Of a DNA stretch of 64,000 nt, positions 12,693 to 23,614 are shown piece after piece. The translations under genes and the position numbers were made by a program. The notes beneath the pieces are model-generated. The model worked only from the letters and a program-made list of their open reading frames with translations, made no database searches and was not told the origin of the DNA. Source of the DNA: Isoetes taiwanensis (lineage: Eukaryota; Streptophyta; Lycopodiopsida; Isoetales; Isoetaceae). Where the stretch lies: assembly GCA_021234155.1 (NCBI GenBank), contig JAJEKV010000027.1:3656623-3720622 (forward strand), given 5' to 3'. The first letter of the stretch is position 1. Every line of letters starts with the position of its first letter.

Positions 12693-13095
12693 GCGCTTGA
12701 ACACCAACCTAAATTTTTAGGTTTAATTTGGTATACACCATCAGTAATAGCCCATAATCACCTTGAGCTTGATAAATTTGAATAATATAATATGCTAAAT
12801 CAAATTTTAAAGGTAAAGATTTAGCTAAATTGTATATATCACACCTAAGAATAATAATAGAAGTTATAAAATTACTGATCCTAAAATACAAAATGCTCCG
12901 CGGTATGTGCGAGCCTTGATCTAAATATTAGATCAGCCTCACAAGCTGCTATACCATGAATAAATTGCTTAGAAAACTTCGGAAGTAAGTACATGTTTTA
13001 AAGTTAATGTGCCTTGACTCATGAAAATGTGTAGCTTAGATTTGACCTAAAATTTGCCCAAGCTATAAATAGACCCAAACCCCTCTCATTTGTAG
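12693..13095 (+). mobile_element. Possible 5' LTR of a nested LTR element
   Basis: Ordered similarity to 14512-15010: both begin GCGCTTGA(g)aaca, both carry the hairpin-forming 'acctaaa..ttta ggt' element at the start and a second 'ctaaat.tta(g)gtcagcct' hairpin in the middle, preceded by 'ggtatg', and both end with 'ataaatag.ccc' (a TATA-like context). Divergence is high, so the pairing is an inference. Confidence 0.5.
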
Positions 13096-14511
13096 ACTTT
13101 GCAGAAGTTAAAATCCTTTTTTAGGCGACCCCGATTGGCGTGAAGTAAAGCGTAAAGCACCGACAAAGCTGCGGAAGTATCGACTAGGTGAAGCGCTGGC
13201 GCTGAATGAAGAGAACATCACAATGACTTCTACGTCGGGAGGCGAACTCCCATCGGGGCCGAGGAGATTATTTGAGACTACGGGGCCGAGGGATCCAGGA
13301 GCAAGGATCACTAGAAAAGGCTGGCCCGACACCATCGACCGGAGTTGGGCGAAGAAAATGACTTAATGTCGGAGGGCTGATAAATTACTCGAGAAATTGA
13401 AGAAGAGATACAAGAACAAGAAGGTGATACCCGAGCAGCCGCCAATGCACTAGAAGCGGAGATCCCTCCAGAGCCGACCTTAGAAGAAAGAACTTCGAGG
13501 AGCTGGATGAAAGATGCGAGGCGGTCGAGCACTTAAGAAAAAGAAGGAAGGCCGAGAAGAAGAGGAAATGTGAAGAAAAGGAGGCAAAGGGCTGAAGCAA
13601 AGAAGAAGCAAGGGCAAAGAGACAGGAGGGAGCCGAGAGGAAGATCAAAGAAGACACCCATGGTCAAGATGCGTCATCAACGAGCGACCACTGACCAAGC
13701 CCGGCATCCTCGATGACAAAGCCCATTAGAATTATAATCCTAATCAGAGGTAGGGAGCTCCTCCAAACCCACCGGATGAGGATCGGACGGACCGGGATCC
13801 CGGCGGTACAAACACTAGCCTACCCAACATGGAAGGCGGGACAAAGATCCGAGAAGAAGCCACCTAAATTTTGCGGAGTCTTAAGTAGACCATCTACGAG
13901 GTCTACGAGGAAAGTCGAGCACACAAGAAATATATGAAGAAGTGGGAGGCCTACAACTCCTACTACCGAACCAACAAAAGTAACATATATCGAAGGAGGA
14001 TGGCCATCGAAAAGAAAGACCATAAGCCACCTCACGAGAAACCCATTCCCCAAAGAAGCCAAAAGCGGAAAGCCGGTTCAGCATGCTTAAGCGATTCGAG
14101 AATCCGTACCCGAAAGAAGCTATAGCTACTCATCCCGTGCAGTTTACCGGGCGCAAGTGAAGGGAAGTCGTTAAGAATTGCGACTCGAGGCATGCGAGAG
14201 TAGCGGTAGAATCTTTGCTAGCCTTGCAAGCGGTAGGCGGAAAAGGCTGAGTCGCGACATTTTGAAGACTTCGAGCATGCACTATGCATGCCAAGAGAGT
14301 GACCTAATGATTAAGGACATGCAATTAGCTAGCTATGGCTAAAGGAAAAGTAAAGCCTTGTAAATAATAAATTTTGTTAATAAAAGTTGTTTGAGTAAAT
14401 TCTAAATGCATAAATGATGTTAATTAGGTTAGTGTAATAATTGCCTTTTGTTTTTAGTTAAGCGCCTTTAGTTAATTGCCTTTTGTTTTAGTTGATGTTT
14501 ACTCCACGGTG
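13096..14511 (+). pseudogene. gag-like remnant inside the nested LTR element
   Basis: The interior is GC-richer than its flanks and, read across frames on the + strand, is rich in Glu, Lys and Arg (about 13380-13700, and 13934-14110 with a Tyr/Arg-rich segment resembling K-W-x-A-Y-N-x-Y-Y-R). No reverse transcriptase, protease or integrase motif is visible, and frames break every 100-250 bp. A short gag-only interior between LTR-like repeats suggests a non-autonomous or internally deleted element of about 2.3 kb. Assignment to gag rests on composition and position only. Confidence 0.4.
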
Positions 14512-15010
14512 GCGCTTGAGAACATCGACCTAAAAATTTAGGTCGGTTGGCTGCAAGTAGGTAAATCATCAAAAGTCGTCTTAGACATCTCAAAGGCCCG
14601 AGCAGTAAGGGTCAATCTTGTATATCTCGATGAGACCATTATGTTTTGATCCTTAGTTTATCCTAATTAGATAAAGTTTTGATAAATACCGGGCGAATTA
14701 CTCTCATGGTATGCGGGACCTGGAAGGCCTAAATTTTAGGTCAGCCTTCTAGCCTTACCCAAGTGATACTTTAACAGTATTATCTCTTTCATGCTACCCC
14801 AATTGACCTCAAATTTGTGCAATAGGTTCATTAGGTAGTCTTAATCGTACCGGACCTCATTAGCCTTCAAATCTCATTTTGACGACCTCAAAATAGGTGA
14901 TTTGCCCAACCCCAAAAATTTTCCAAGTTTGCCTTAAAATTAGGGTTTTCCTTTCACATAAATAGGCCCCATATCTTACTTAGCACCTTCTGAGGTCTTT
15001 TAGGCAATCT
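14512..15010 (+). mobile_element. Possible 3' LTR of the nested LTR element
   Basis: Partner of 12693-13095. It begins after a short purine/GC tract (ccacggtggcgct) and contains two palindromic 'ctaaa...tttag' hairpins at about 14529-14543 and 14728-14741. A TATA-like 'cacataaataggcccc' occurs at about 14957-14972. Confidence 0.5.
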
Positions 15011-15059
15011 TCGGCTCCCTTAGAGCTTCAAAGTACATTTGTTAGTCAATTCCTCAAGA

Positions 15060-17800
15060 TCAATGGCAATTGCGGACTTCAGCGATAGTGCGATTTTGGT
15101 ACCCATCTCGGAATATCAATACCATTTCCAAGTTTTCGAGGAAGGAGATAGATATCCAAGCCACTTTGCTGGGAGCCTTGACCTATATGAGTCATGTTGA
15201 ATTCCATGCAAATTTAGGACCATCATTAGTCTGACTTCCCCTTGCTGAATGTTTTGTTCTAAGCAGCCTCCATGCGGTGATGTCCCCAACATTGCCAAGT
15301 ACACGAACAACAAAGGTTGCTTCGTTGCAGTTACATGGTCACGTGATGCATCTGACCAGTATTTCTCTGCCTGCTTGCCATAGCCATCTTTCTCTCCGTT
15401 ACTGGGGCAATTGGGAACCATCTATTCCGATACGGATGTGGGCCCTTAGCCTCTTCGGTGAAGGTCGGCTCTATTGTAGTATCGGCAGACAGAAGAAGGA
15501 AGGGCAAAGGCGAAGAGCTTCGACTCGAAGATGAAGACTTCATTCGAGTTAAGACCCGGACCGGGGCTGGCGACAAGCGGAAGCGAAATCGGTCGTTAAA
15601 GCCGAGGACTGCAGAGACCATCGGGGATTGCTCCCACTGGAAACGGTATGCAGGCTATTTGCATCATCATCAACGGTCAATTACTTGCTCACGAGTGACA
15701 TCAGAACACCCACGAATGTAGAGCCGAGAGATACGAGCGCGACGAGTTCTTGCACCTCCTGCGGCAACAACGAATCTGGATGGCTTCATCGATGAAACCA
15801 GGCTTCCCCAATCCATGTAAGAGGAAGCCCAGAGCACCACCCGGGAAGTCGACTTAGGATATTCAAATAACATCCGGCAGCGATGGCCGTACGTAGAAAG
15901 ATTCGCGTCCAAGAGCGAATGGGGATCCGTGGCAAGACCACAAATATTTTGATGCCAAGTTCTTGACACAGTACGAGGTGTTTAGGAAGTGAGATTGACT
16001 TGACCATAATGTATAACAATCCGAGGGGACCACGAGCTTTGACGGAGATTCTGTCGATGAATGTCGCGAGGGAAGACCGCAGGCGAATGGTGAAGAAACA
16101 ATGACGAGCGGGGCAATTCGCTAAGGTACTACCTTCCTCTGCTATTGGACGGAGAATAGCGGTCATCCACTTTACAAGTTGATCGAAGCGAAGAAGAATT
16201 CATGCTCATCACCTCTCGGGATTTGGTAAGGCATGCTCGGTGATCCCTCGATTGATCATGTCATCTGAATCAAAAAGCGGTGGCACAGATTATCTTTGAC
16301 AGCGGTACCTACCGGCAATGAGAAAAGATTAAGCGGCGGCCATGATCCTACTGGACGCGGAAGTGGAAGACTTGGTAAGCGACTACGAGCGGAACACCAA
16401 CAAATATCCTCGGGAACTTGGGAATGGCTCGGTAAGAATGTCCCAAGTTAAAGAAGTTTCTTCGAGGATAACCATCACCGTACGATTTTAAAGAATAGTT
16501 AGACTCTTGTCCGGTATTATAATGAAACTATTATATATATAAATACATTTTGTTTGGCATTTTAAATGTTTTGTGTTATGGCACGCTATATTAACAAACA
16601 CATGCCGTACCATCCGGAAACAAACAAAGACTAGCGTAAGACTCCCCGATCTACTTGTATCACTGGCTGCGAGTCGAGAGCAGTGAACAGGCCGTGAGGT
16701 CAAGAGATGAGCGGAACCACCCAGGCGGGCAGCACCCGGCAAAGGAACCTCTGAAGAATTCGGTCCATGACTCGAAGAGGGAGATGCCAGCGGTCGGTTA
16801 ACCCCAGAAATAAAAGGCCTTTTGGCGGCCTGGCGGCGGTGTGAGATGACAAAATCCCGATTCATGAAACACCACCTCGAAAGGCGGGGAAAGGATAAGA
16901 AAAGCGAAGGAGATTCGCAAAACGCGGACTCCTCAACCTAAGCTTCGAGTCCGGACTCGACTTGAGGAAGAGGTAGAAAGAGGTGTAGGGCCGTAGGGAT
17001 GTGAGACCAGGACAGACCTGAACTACCGAAGAAAGAAATGAACTATTTGTAAGTATAGAGCAAAAGAAAGCAGAGCAGTTCCTGAGGGCAGTGGTGGGCA
17101 CAGCCGAGCCTATGGCTGGGCGAGATGAGGAATATGAGGCCACATCACGGAATGAAGGACAAAAAGACAAAGCGAGGTGGCAGCCAACCTCAAGGCGCGG
17201 CTTCGCATTCGGTGGAAGGATCACGCTAAAGCACATGGTGGCCGGGCAGTGCGGGTTGAGGAAGTTCAGAGCATTCAAAGCCACTATGCCAAGGAGCACA
17301 AATGTCACGCGTCACGGCAATTCTATCTCGACTCTGGCGGGGCAACAAGTGATCTGAAATACGGAAGAGTTCATAGAAACTTAGGCTTTATGTCGCGGTG
17401 AGTGAAGCGCCATGCGATCGGAAAATTTTATCGGTCTTGATGAGATAAGGAAGTTGGTAGAAGCGATTAACCTCAGACATTCCGGTGGGAAATCCCGGCC
17501 GGTCGGCTTGCAAGGATCCAGGCCCTCGAGAATAGTGAAAGCAGTACTATCCGGGGATAAGGGCAAAGCAGCGAGGGAAGTTATAGCCACAGAGGCGACT
17601 AGTCCGGGAAGGCGACCATGGTCGCGATCCTTTTACAAGCAATGCCTAAGGAGAAGGCGGAGATGCATTGAGAAGCGGCTACGCCGGGTGCTTCCAGCTA
17701 GGCCACTGAGCGACAAAGCGCCCCGCTTTGTGTCATGAGCAGCGGCGTGGCGAGGTTTGCGGGTGGATGGGAGACTCCCTCGGCGGCTGACTGGCGGGGA
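15060..17800 (+). pseudogene. Degenerate gag region of the Gypsy element
   Basis: The reading frame is broken many times. The last third (16900-17740) reads as a charged, gag-like protein in changing frames (for example 17091-17357 and 17412-17738). Near 17680-17730 the order C-F-Q-x-x-G-H...C resembles a decayed CCHC zinc knuckle, the usual gag C terminus, and it sits just before the pol motifs. I cannot name domains in 15060-16800; another insertion may be hidden there. Confidence 0.5.
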
Positions 17801-20800
17801 AGCCTGCTGACTTCATTCAGGGTGAGTGCCATATCTTTGCAGCCATAGATCCGGACCAATGAGAAAAATGTCCGGTGTCGGGTAATCTCCACGGTAGGGA
17901 AGGCGAGGCCAAAAGTCTTTTTATAGTCCCGATAGATGCAGCGAAGCACCCACAACTGCGTCTCAAGAATGGTTGAGATATTTGAAGCTCAATGGTTGGA
18001 AGTCATGAAAACCGAGTAGTGTTATGGCGAGGCGATGAACCTACGGCGAACTAAGAGGATAAATTCGACATCGATTTACCCGGGGGATCCCGACATCAAA
18101 TAGGGGGCGAAGTGATGAACATCGGGAAATATGATTTGATAATAGGAATGGAGTATCTTGGACCAGCATGAGACATAAATTGATTATTAGAGCGGAAGGT
18201 ATGCCAGCAAACTACTTGGCAAAATCATAGAAGTGCGAGGAGTAAGGAAGTTGTTTTTCTATCATACGGTGTATGTCTGAAGTATAGCGGTACTCAAGTG
18301 CATAAGAAGCGGGTAGCCTATGTCTTCAAGCTTCAAATCGAAGAGCCGTCGAGAAGAAGAAAGCAAAGGAGAAGATAAGGTGCTCAATAAATTACCAAAG
18401 CGGATATAGCTAAAGTTGGTAAAGGAGTTCATGATCTCTTCCCAGACGGGATGGCGAGATCCCTCCTTACTGAAGTCGGTGTGAGATAGCACTCGGGCAG
18501 TCTGAGCGACGAGCAAAGCGGCCGTCTGGGGATAGCGGCGCGCCAAACTGTCGAGTTGAAGAAGCGATTCGCGAGGAGTTGCTTGACCTAGGGTTCTAGA
18601 CCCTAGCATCTCACCATTTGGGGCACCATCCTTTTGTGAAGAAGAAGGATGAGAGCGAGGATGTGCATACTAGATTCTGAGCTGGTGAACAAGCGCACCA
18701 TCAAGAATAAGTATGCACTCCAGAGATCGGACTGACTGATGGATCAGCTTTCGGAAAGGGGCGGAGGTTTCAAGATAGACTGAGGTGAGGTACCATCGGT
18801 CGAGGGATTAAGAAGAAGAGCGTCCTGAACCATCATTCGGGGACGGTATATGGGCATTACGAGTTCAAGTAATGCGTTTGGCTGTCAGCGCCTCGGCGTT
18901 CATGGGGAAGCATGAGCGACATCTTGGGGAGTTTTTGAATACTTTTGTGATAGTATTCTTTGATGATATTACGAGCAAATCCACGGAGAACTCTGCGTAC
19001 ACCACCTAATGAAAGTGCTCAAAGAGTTAAAGAAGGCACCAATTTATGCAGCTAAGTTGTAGTGAAAGTGCCACGCCGCCGCCGAAGAGGAAGGTAAGAA
19101 TTATCACAGGGCATGTAATCTCATCGGAGGATTTGAAGCGGATCCGCGCCAAGATGGAAGCGATCATACGATGGCGGCGCCGAAGAACATCCCGCGAGGT
19201 CGAGCTTTCATTTCGCGAGGGTATTCTGAGGAAGTTAAGTGAAAGAACTTTGCAAAAATAGCGGCCCGCTACTTGGTTGTGAGAGCGGAAAAAGTAGGGA
19301 TTGGAAGCGGACCAGCGGCGGAAGAAGCCCAAAGCGGGATTCGAGATGTTGAAGGAGGCTTTGACAGCAGGTCCCCATCTTGACCACAGCAAACCGAAGG
19401 ACAAACTTGTGGCGGCCGGCTTCGCGGAAGATGAAACGGCGTCCGAAATCGCTACGGGCGCTCATGACCAAGAGTTGCTGCGGTTATCCGAGCACTAAAA
19501 TTTGGAGAGCATTACCTGTGGAAGGAAGTTCCGGCTGAATCGCGGATCATGAGCCTCAATCATTATTCATGCAACCACATCCCGAACTTTGGCTGAAGGT
19601 GGATGGAGTTCCCTCGAAAATCTGATTTTGTTATGGTTATAAGCCCGGGAAAGTTCAATGTGGTAGCGGATCGCTTTCAAGGCATCCTCGACAATAAGAG
19701 TCCAGCACCCAGCGCAATCTCGACTCACCCGACAACCGGAAGAAGATGAAAGAAACCTTACCCGGCGGATCTGCGGACTTCAAAGAAGTGTGAAGCGAGC
19801 TTGGTAAGAGCAAGAATGGAAGGGAGACCTTCAGAATTTTAAGAAGGAAGGTGGCATTTTTTGTACCATAAGAATAAGTTGTATGTGCACGAGTCATCGG
19901 GGTAGGGAGATTGATTCTCCATGACACCTAGCGATTGATAGGCCATCAAAGGATTTATGAAGACATATTTCAAAGTGCACAGTTATTATTGGTCGGGGAT
20001 GAAGAAGCGGGGATATTTCGCTACATCAAAGATATGGTATTAATGTCCGGTAGGCGAAGGCGAGCAACCGAATTCGAGAACATTGGAGACGTAGCGGTGC
20101 AAATGCTAAGTGGAGGAAGTCATCGGTATGGACTTCATAAGAACAGGGGCTGACAAAGAGGAAAGGATGCCACGATGGTTGTAGTTGACAAATTTGTCGA
20201 AGGTGCTTTACTTTGTGCCTTGGGGACCAAACACAACCTTGGACCTGTGGCTGACTCTCTTCACGAGAAATCTTGAGGCTCCATGGTATGTAGAGATGCA
20301 TCTCCAGAGCCGGAGAGCCGAAGTTCATGAGTGCCTTTTGGCGGGATCTTTCTGGCTTGATCAGTGAAGGCTGTCCATGAAACCGCGACCTATCATCCTC
20401 AGACGGATGGGCAAGCAGGCGGACAACATAATCTTGGAAGATATGCAAGCTATATGCGGAACAGCGGTAAGTGGGAAGATTACATTCACTTGGTTAAAGG
20501 TTAAACATAATAGCGCAGCGAGGAATCATCCAGGATGTAAATTCGTTCATGATCAACTTCGACACCAATGTCTAACTCGGACATTTGGCACAATCTGTAA
20601 TCAAAGGTAGAGGTTTCGCCGAGAAATGTTGGCCCGAATCATCGCATTAGCTAGTAGAAGAGATCAGGATATCGCTAACTACTGACAAGGTCGACAAAAT
20701 GCGCCCGACAAAACGCAGGGCCGGTCGAGAGAGAGTTCGAGTCGGCGACAACGTGCGGCTCAAGATCAAGTGGAAAGCGGGCAAAGCTAGGTATGTCCGG

Positions 20801-21190
20801 AATTGTAAGAAGCTTGCTCCAAGGTAGGTTTGGCCCTTCAGGAATAATACTTAAGAGAGTGGGTAACCAATCCTACGAAGTTAGGTTTGCCGGCCTTTGA
20901 GAAAATTCATAAAGTCTTCCACGTGGGTTTGCTGAAACGCACTCAAATCGGGAAAAGTCTTGGACCATGCTTTGTTGGGAAATGGCCGAGGAAAAGGCGA
21001 CTAGAGATAGTCGGACTTGATCCTTAACAAGGCCATCAAGAAGACAAAGGAAGTCGGAGTTTCTCCAATATTTGGTCAAGTGGAAACACTTATAGGTGGA
21101 AAACTAGCGACTTGGGTACTTAAGAAGGACGATAAGGCAGTTCATAGAGCAATGGGGCGGCAAAGGTCATCTCGAAATAATCCGGCTCGA
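17801..21190 (+). mobile_element. Ty3/Gypsy chromovirus pol remnant (RT-RNase H-integrase-chromodomain)
   Basis: Canonical pol motifs occur in order on the + strand, scattered over frames. About 18119-18161: D-L-I-I-G-M-E-Y-L, the conserved block between protease and RT. 18620-19060: reverse transcriptase, with P-F-V-K-K-K-D, N-K-R-T-I-K-N-K-Y and the catalytic V-I-V-F-F-D-D-I. 19380-19680: RNase H with L-L-G-R-K-F-like and P-G-K-F-N-V-V-A-D. 19930-20100: integrase zinc-binding Y-Y-W-S-G-M-K-K, then A-E-Q-P-N-S-R-T-L-like. 20170-20460: integrase core, ending T-Y-H-P-Q-T-D-G-Q-A. 20990-21110: chromodomain-like E-F-L-Q-Y-L-V-K-W-K. The chromodomain places it among plant chromoviruses. Dozens of 1-2 base indels make it non-coding. 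Confidence 0.85.
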
Positions 21191-22080
21191 GGGCATGTTG
21201 ATTTTTTGTTAAGATTGCATGTGTAGTTAAGATTGAAATCGCATGCACAGCCTATACTGGAAGTATGGGTTGCATGCATATTTGCGAATGATGGGACCCT
21301 CTGATTGATCTCTAGGGCGTGTGGTGTAATGTCATTCAGCCAGACATGGTGGCAGTTTTATGGATTAGTTAAGAGGTAGATTAAAGTCTTAGTCTCCGGG
21401 GAAGTAGATGATATCGAGATAAGAGGCCATTCGGGCCATGCATTTGTTAGGAAAGCATCTCTGGTCGTGCCTACCCGAGGGAAGGGCAGCCACCCTTCAG
21501 CCAAAGGCAACTAAAGGTGTAGGCATAAGTGTCATCCCTGGGCATTATGGGGTATTTGTCTCCGACCACGATGGAAGAAGCATCCACTCTTCTGTAGGGA
21601 GATTGGTCATGCATTCATTTAGTTAATTAGATGGGTGGTTACCTTATAACGCCATAACTCTATTAATAATTAAAATGGTACTAATGTAGGTGTCGACGTA
21701 GGCCAATAGAAGCTCCGTGGGAGGGCAAGGAGAGTCGAGCTTCAGACAGCTTACAAGTTTTGTTGGAATGTGTTGCAAGGAATGAAGAATACCTCGAAGG
21801 ATGTCATTATATGAAATTGTTGAATTTTTGATAAACTAAAATGTTGTATTAAGAGTGAGGCTAATATGTACCTTGCTTCGCTGAGGGATTCATAGAATTG
21901 ATAAGTTATTGGGATAATGTAATGTAAATTAGTAATGGTTTAAAAATATTACCTTAGGATAAATTTAATAGTGTGTAAGTATAATAATAAATAAAATTGT
22001 ATGCATCAAGAGTTGGTTACTTGGGACAAGAAGATCCCAAGGTGGGAGACCCGATCTTTAGCGGACAACATCATTTCAAG
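21191..22080 (+). mobile_element. 3' untranslated spacer of the Gypsy element
   Basis: This stretch lies between the chromodomain and the polypurine tract. It has no open frame of note and becomes AT-rich after 21640. Long spacers at this place are common in large plant Gypsy elements. Confidence 0.5.
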
Positions 22081-22090
22081 GTGGGGAGAA
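22078..22090 (+). promoter_or_regulatory. Polypurine tract of the Gypsy element
   Basis: The purine-rich aaggtggggagaa directly precedes the LTR start TGTGACG, the typical arrangement for priming plus-strand DNA in plant chromoviruses. Confidence 0.75.
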
Positions 22091-23604
22091 TGTGACGTTC
22101 GGCCACGGTATCGGTCCAAATTATCTTGTATTGCATCGTCCGCAGCGTTACCGCCATCAGATTGGCGATGTATGCGGCGTTTAGCTAAGCAAAGTAGCAC
22201 CCTATGGGGCAATTTGCAGGGGTGTGCACATTTATTCATGTGTACACTTTAATATAATTAATATATATGAGCAAGTGGGCCACCCATTTATCCACATGTA
22301 GGGTTGATAGAAACCCTAGCCCTATATAAAGAATATGAAACCCTAACTTTCCATTTCGTCCACAGTCTTCTAGAGCTCGGGTTTTGCTTGCCCCAAGGCC
22401 AATCTAAGCCTCGAGAAATCTGTCACAGCTGACCCTGGCTCATGACTTCCCTTTCTAGTTTTCATCTTGACGATTCTGCGCAATATGGATGCATTGAATG
22501 GGAGGGTAAGCCGGGGATCGGTATTATGCCAATTCAATAGTCCTAATCGCCTCGGACATAGAGTAGAAGTAGGTTTAGCCTATTGGATTGCCCATAAGCG
22601 TGCATCTAGACCTCTAGATACCAAGCCATAACTAAGGAGAACTAACTCTGTGATTTAGATTAAATCTTATTCTTTAGTGCTTCTATGATGTATGTGATGA
22701 TGATCTGTGGAATCATTGTATTAGGGAAGGGGTAGAGGCCTTAAAAGCCTAGTAGTTGATGCTCCTAGCTAGCCCTCTTTAATGCACCAGTAAATTAGAA
22801 ACGTAATGCAAGAACCACACACAGTTGTGGGTGGAGGGCGGGCCCGGCTTACAAGGAGGTCCATGTCTGACTCATGATACGTCCTCCTAGTAGTAAAGCC
22901 TATCGGGGACTCACAGGTGCACTAATTTCAATGCTCTGCCAGCTGCGTGCGGGCTTTGCATGGGATTCGACACTCTTGGGGTGGTGTACACCTTCCATGG
23001 AGTTGATCGAGAATGCAGTTGGTGGCCCTCTAGTCCTGTAACAATTCGGCATGCCAACCTCGGTGGGAGCAATCCCTACACATCCAGGCTGAGGAGATGA
23101 AACCTAGGAGTAGCCTTTGGCTATGCATCCGGCTTCTGATCGAGTCCCAGACCTTTCAACCTACTCTGCGAGTGTGCATAGGAGAGCGGATGGAGTGGAC
23201 TACCCTAAGCCATGTTCTTATGCCCGTGGAAATCCATTGCCATGAACTCATGCGCAATGACTTACGGAGGTGGCCGTCGGTCATCCCTCAGTCACGAGCC
23301 TTGGGTAGGATCTCCATATGGGTATGCGATCTTTATCTATCACGGATATGTGGTGAGCCATCGCCGTGATGGTCATGATGTTGATGTATTTGTCTTGACA
23401 TGTATGTATGTCACGCTTCCTTGACTAGGTAGGCCACGAGGAGGCGAGGTGTTAAAATGACCCCTTCATTCTTCCCACTGGAACTTGCCAAGGTTGCGGT
23501 ATTGCGTGGAAGACCTTGTATCAGCATGGGGCTGTGGTATGGGGGATGGACTCTGTTTGTATCACGGTGAAGTGCAGGTATATATGAGTAAGAGGGCGTC
23601 ATCA
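22091..23604 (+). mobile_element. 3' LTR of Ty3/Gypsy element (about 1514 bp)
   Basis: It begins TGTGACG after the polypurine tract and ends ...gtcatCA. A TATA-like 'ccctatataaag' occurs at 22319-22330, followed by 'gaaaccctaac', a plausible U3/R promoter. The right half (from about 22905) pairs with the truncated 5' LTR at 11780-12492. The two differ by many substitutions and indels, which points to an old insertion. The 5 bp after the end are aggta; no matching target-site duplication can be tested because the 5' end is missing. Confidence 0.75.
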
Positions 23605-23614
23605 AGGTATGCTT

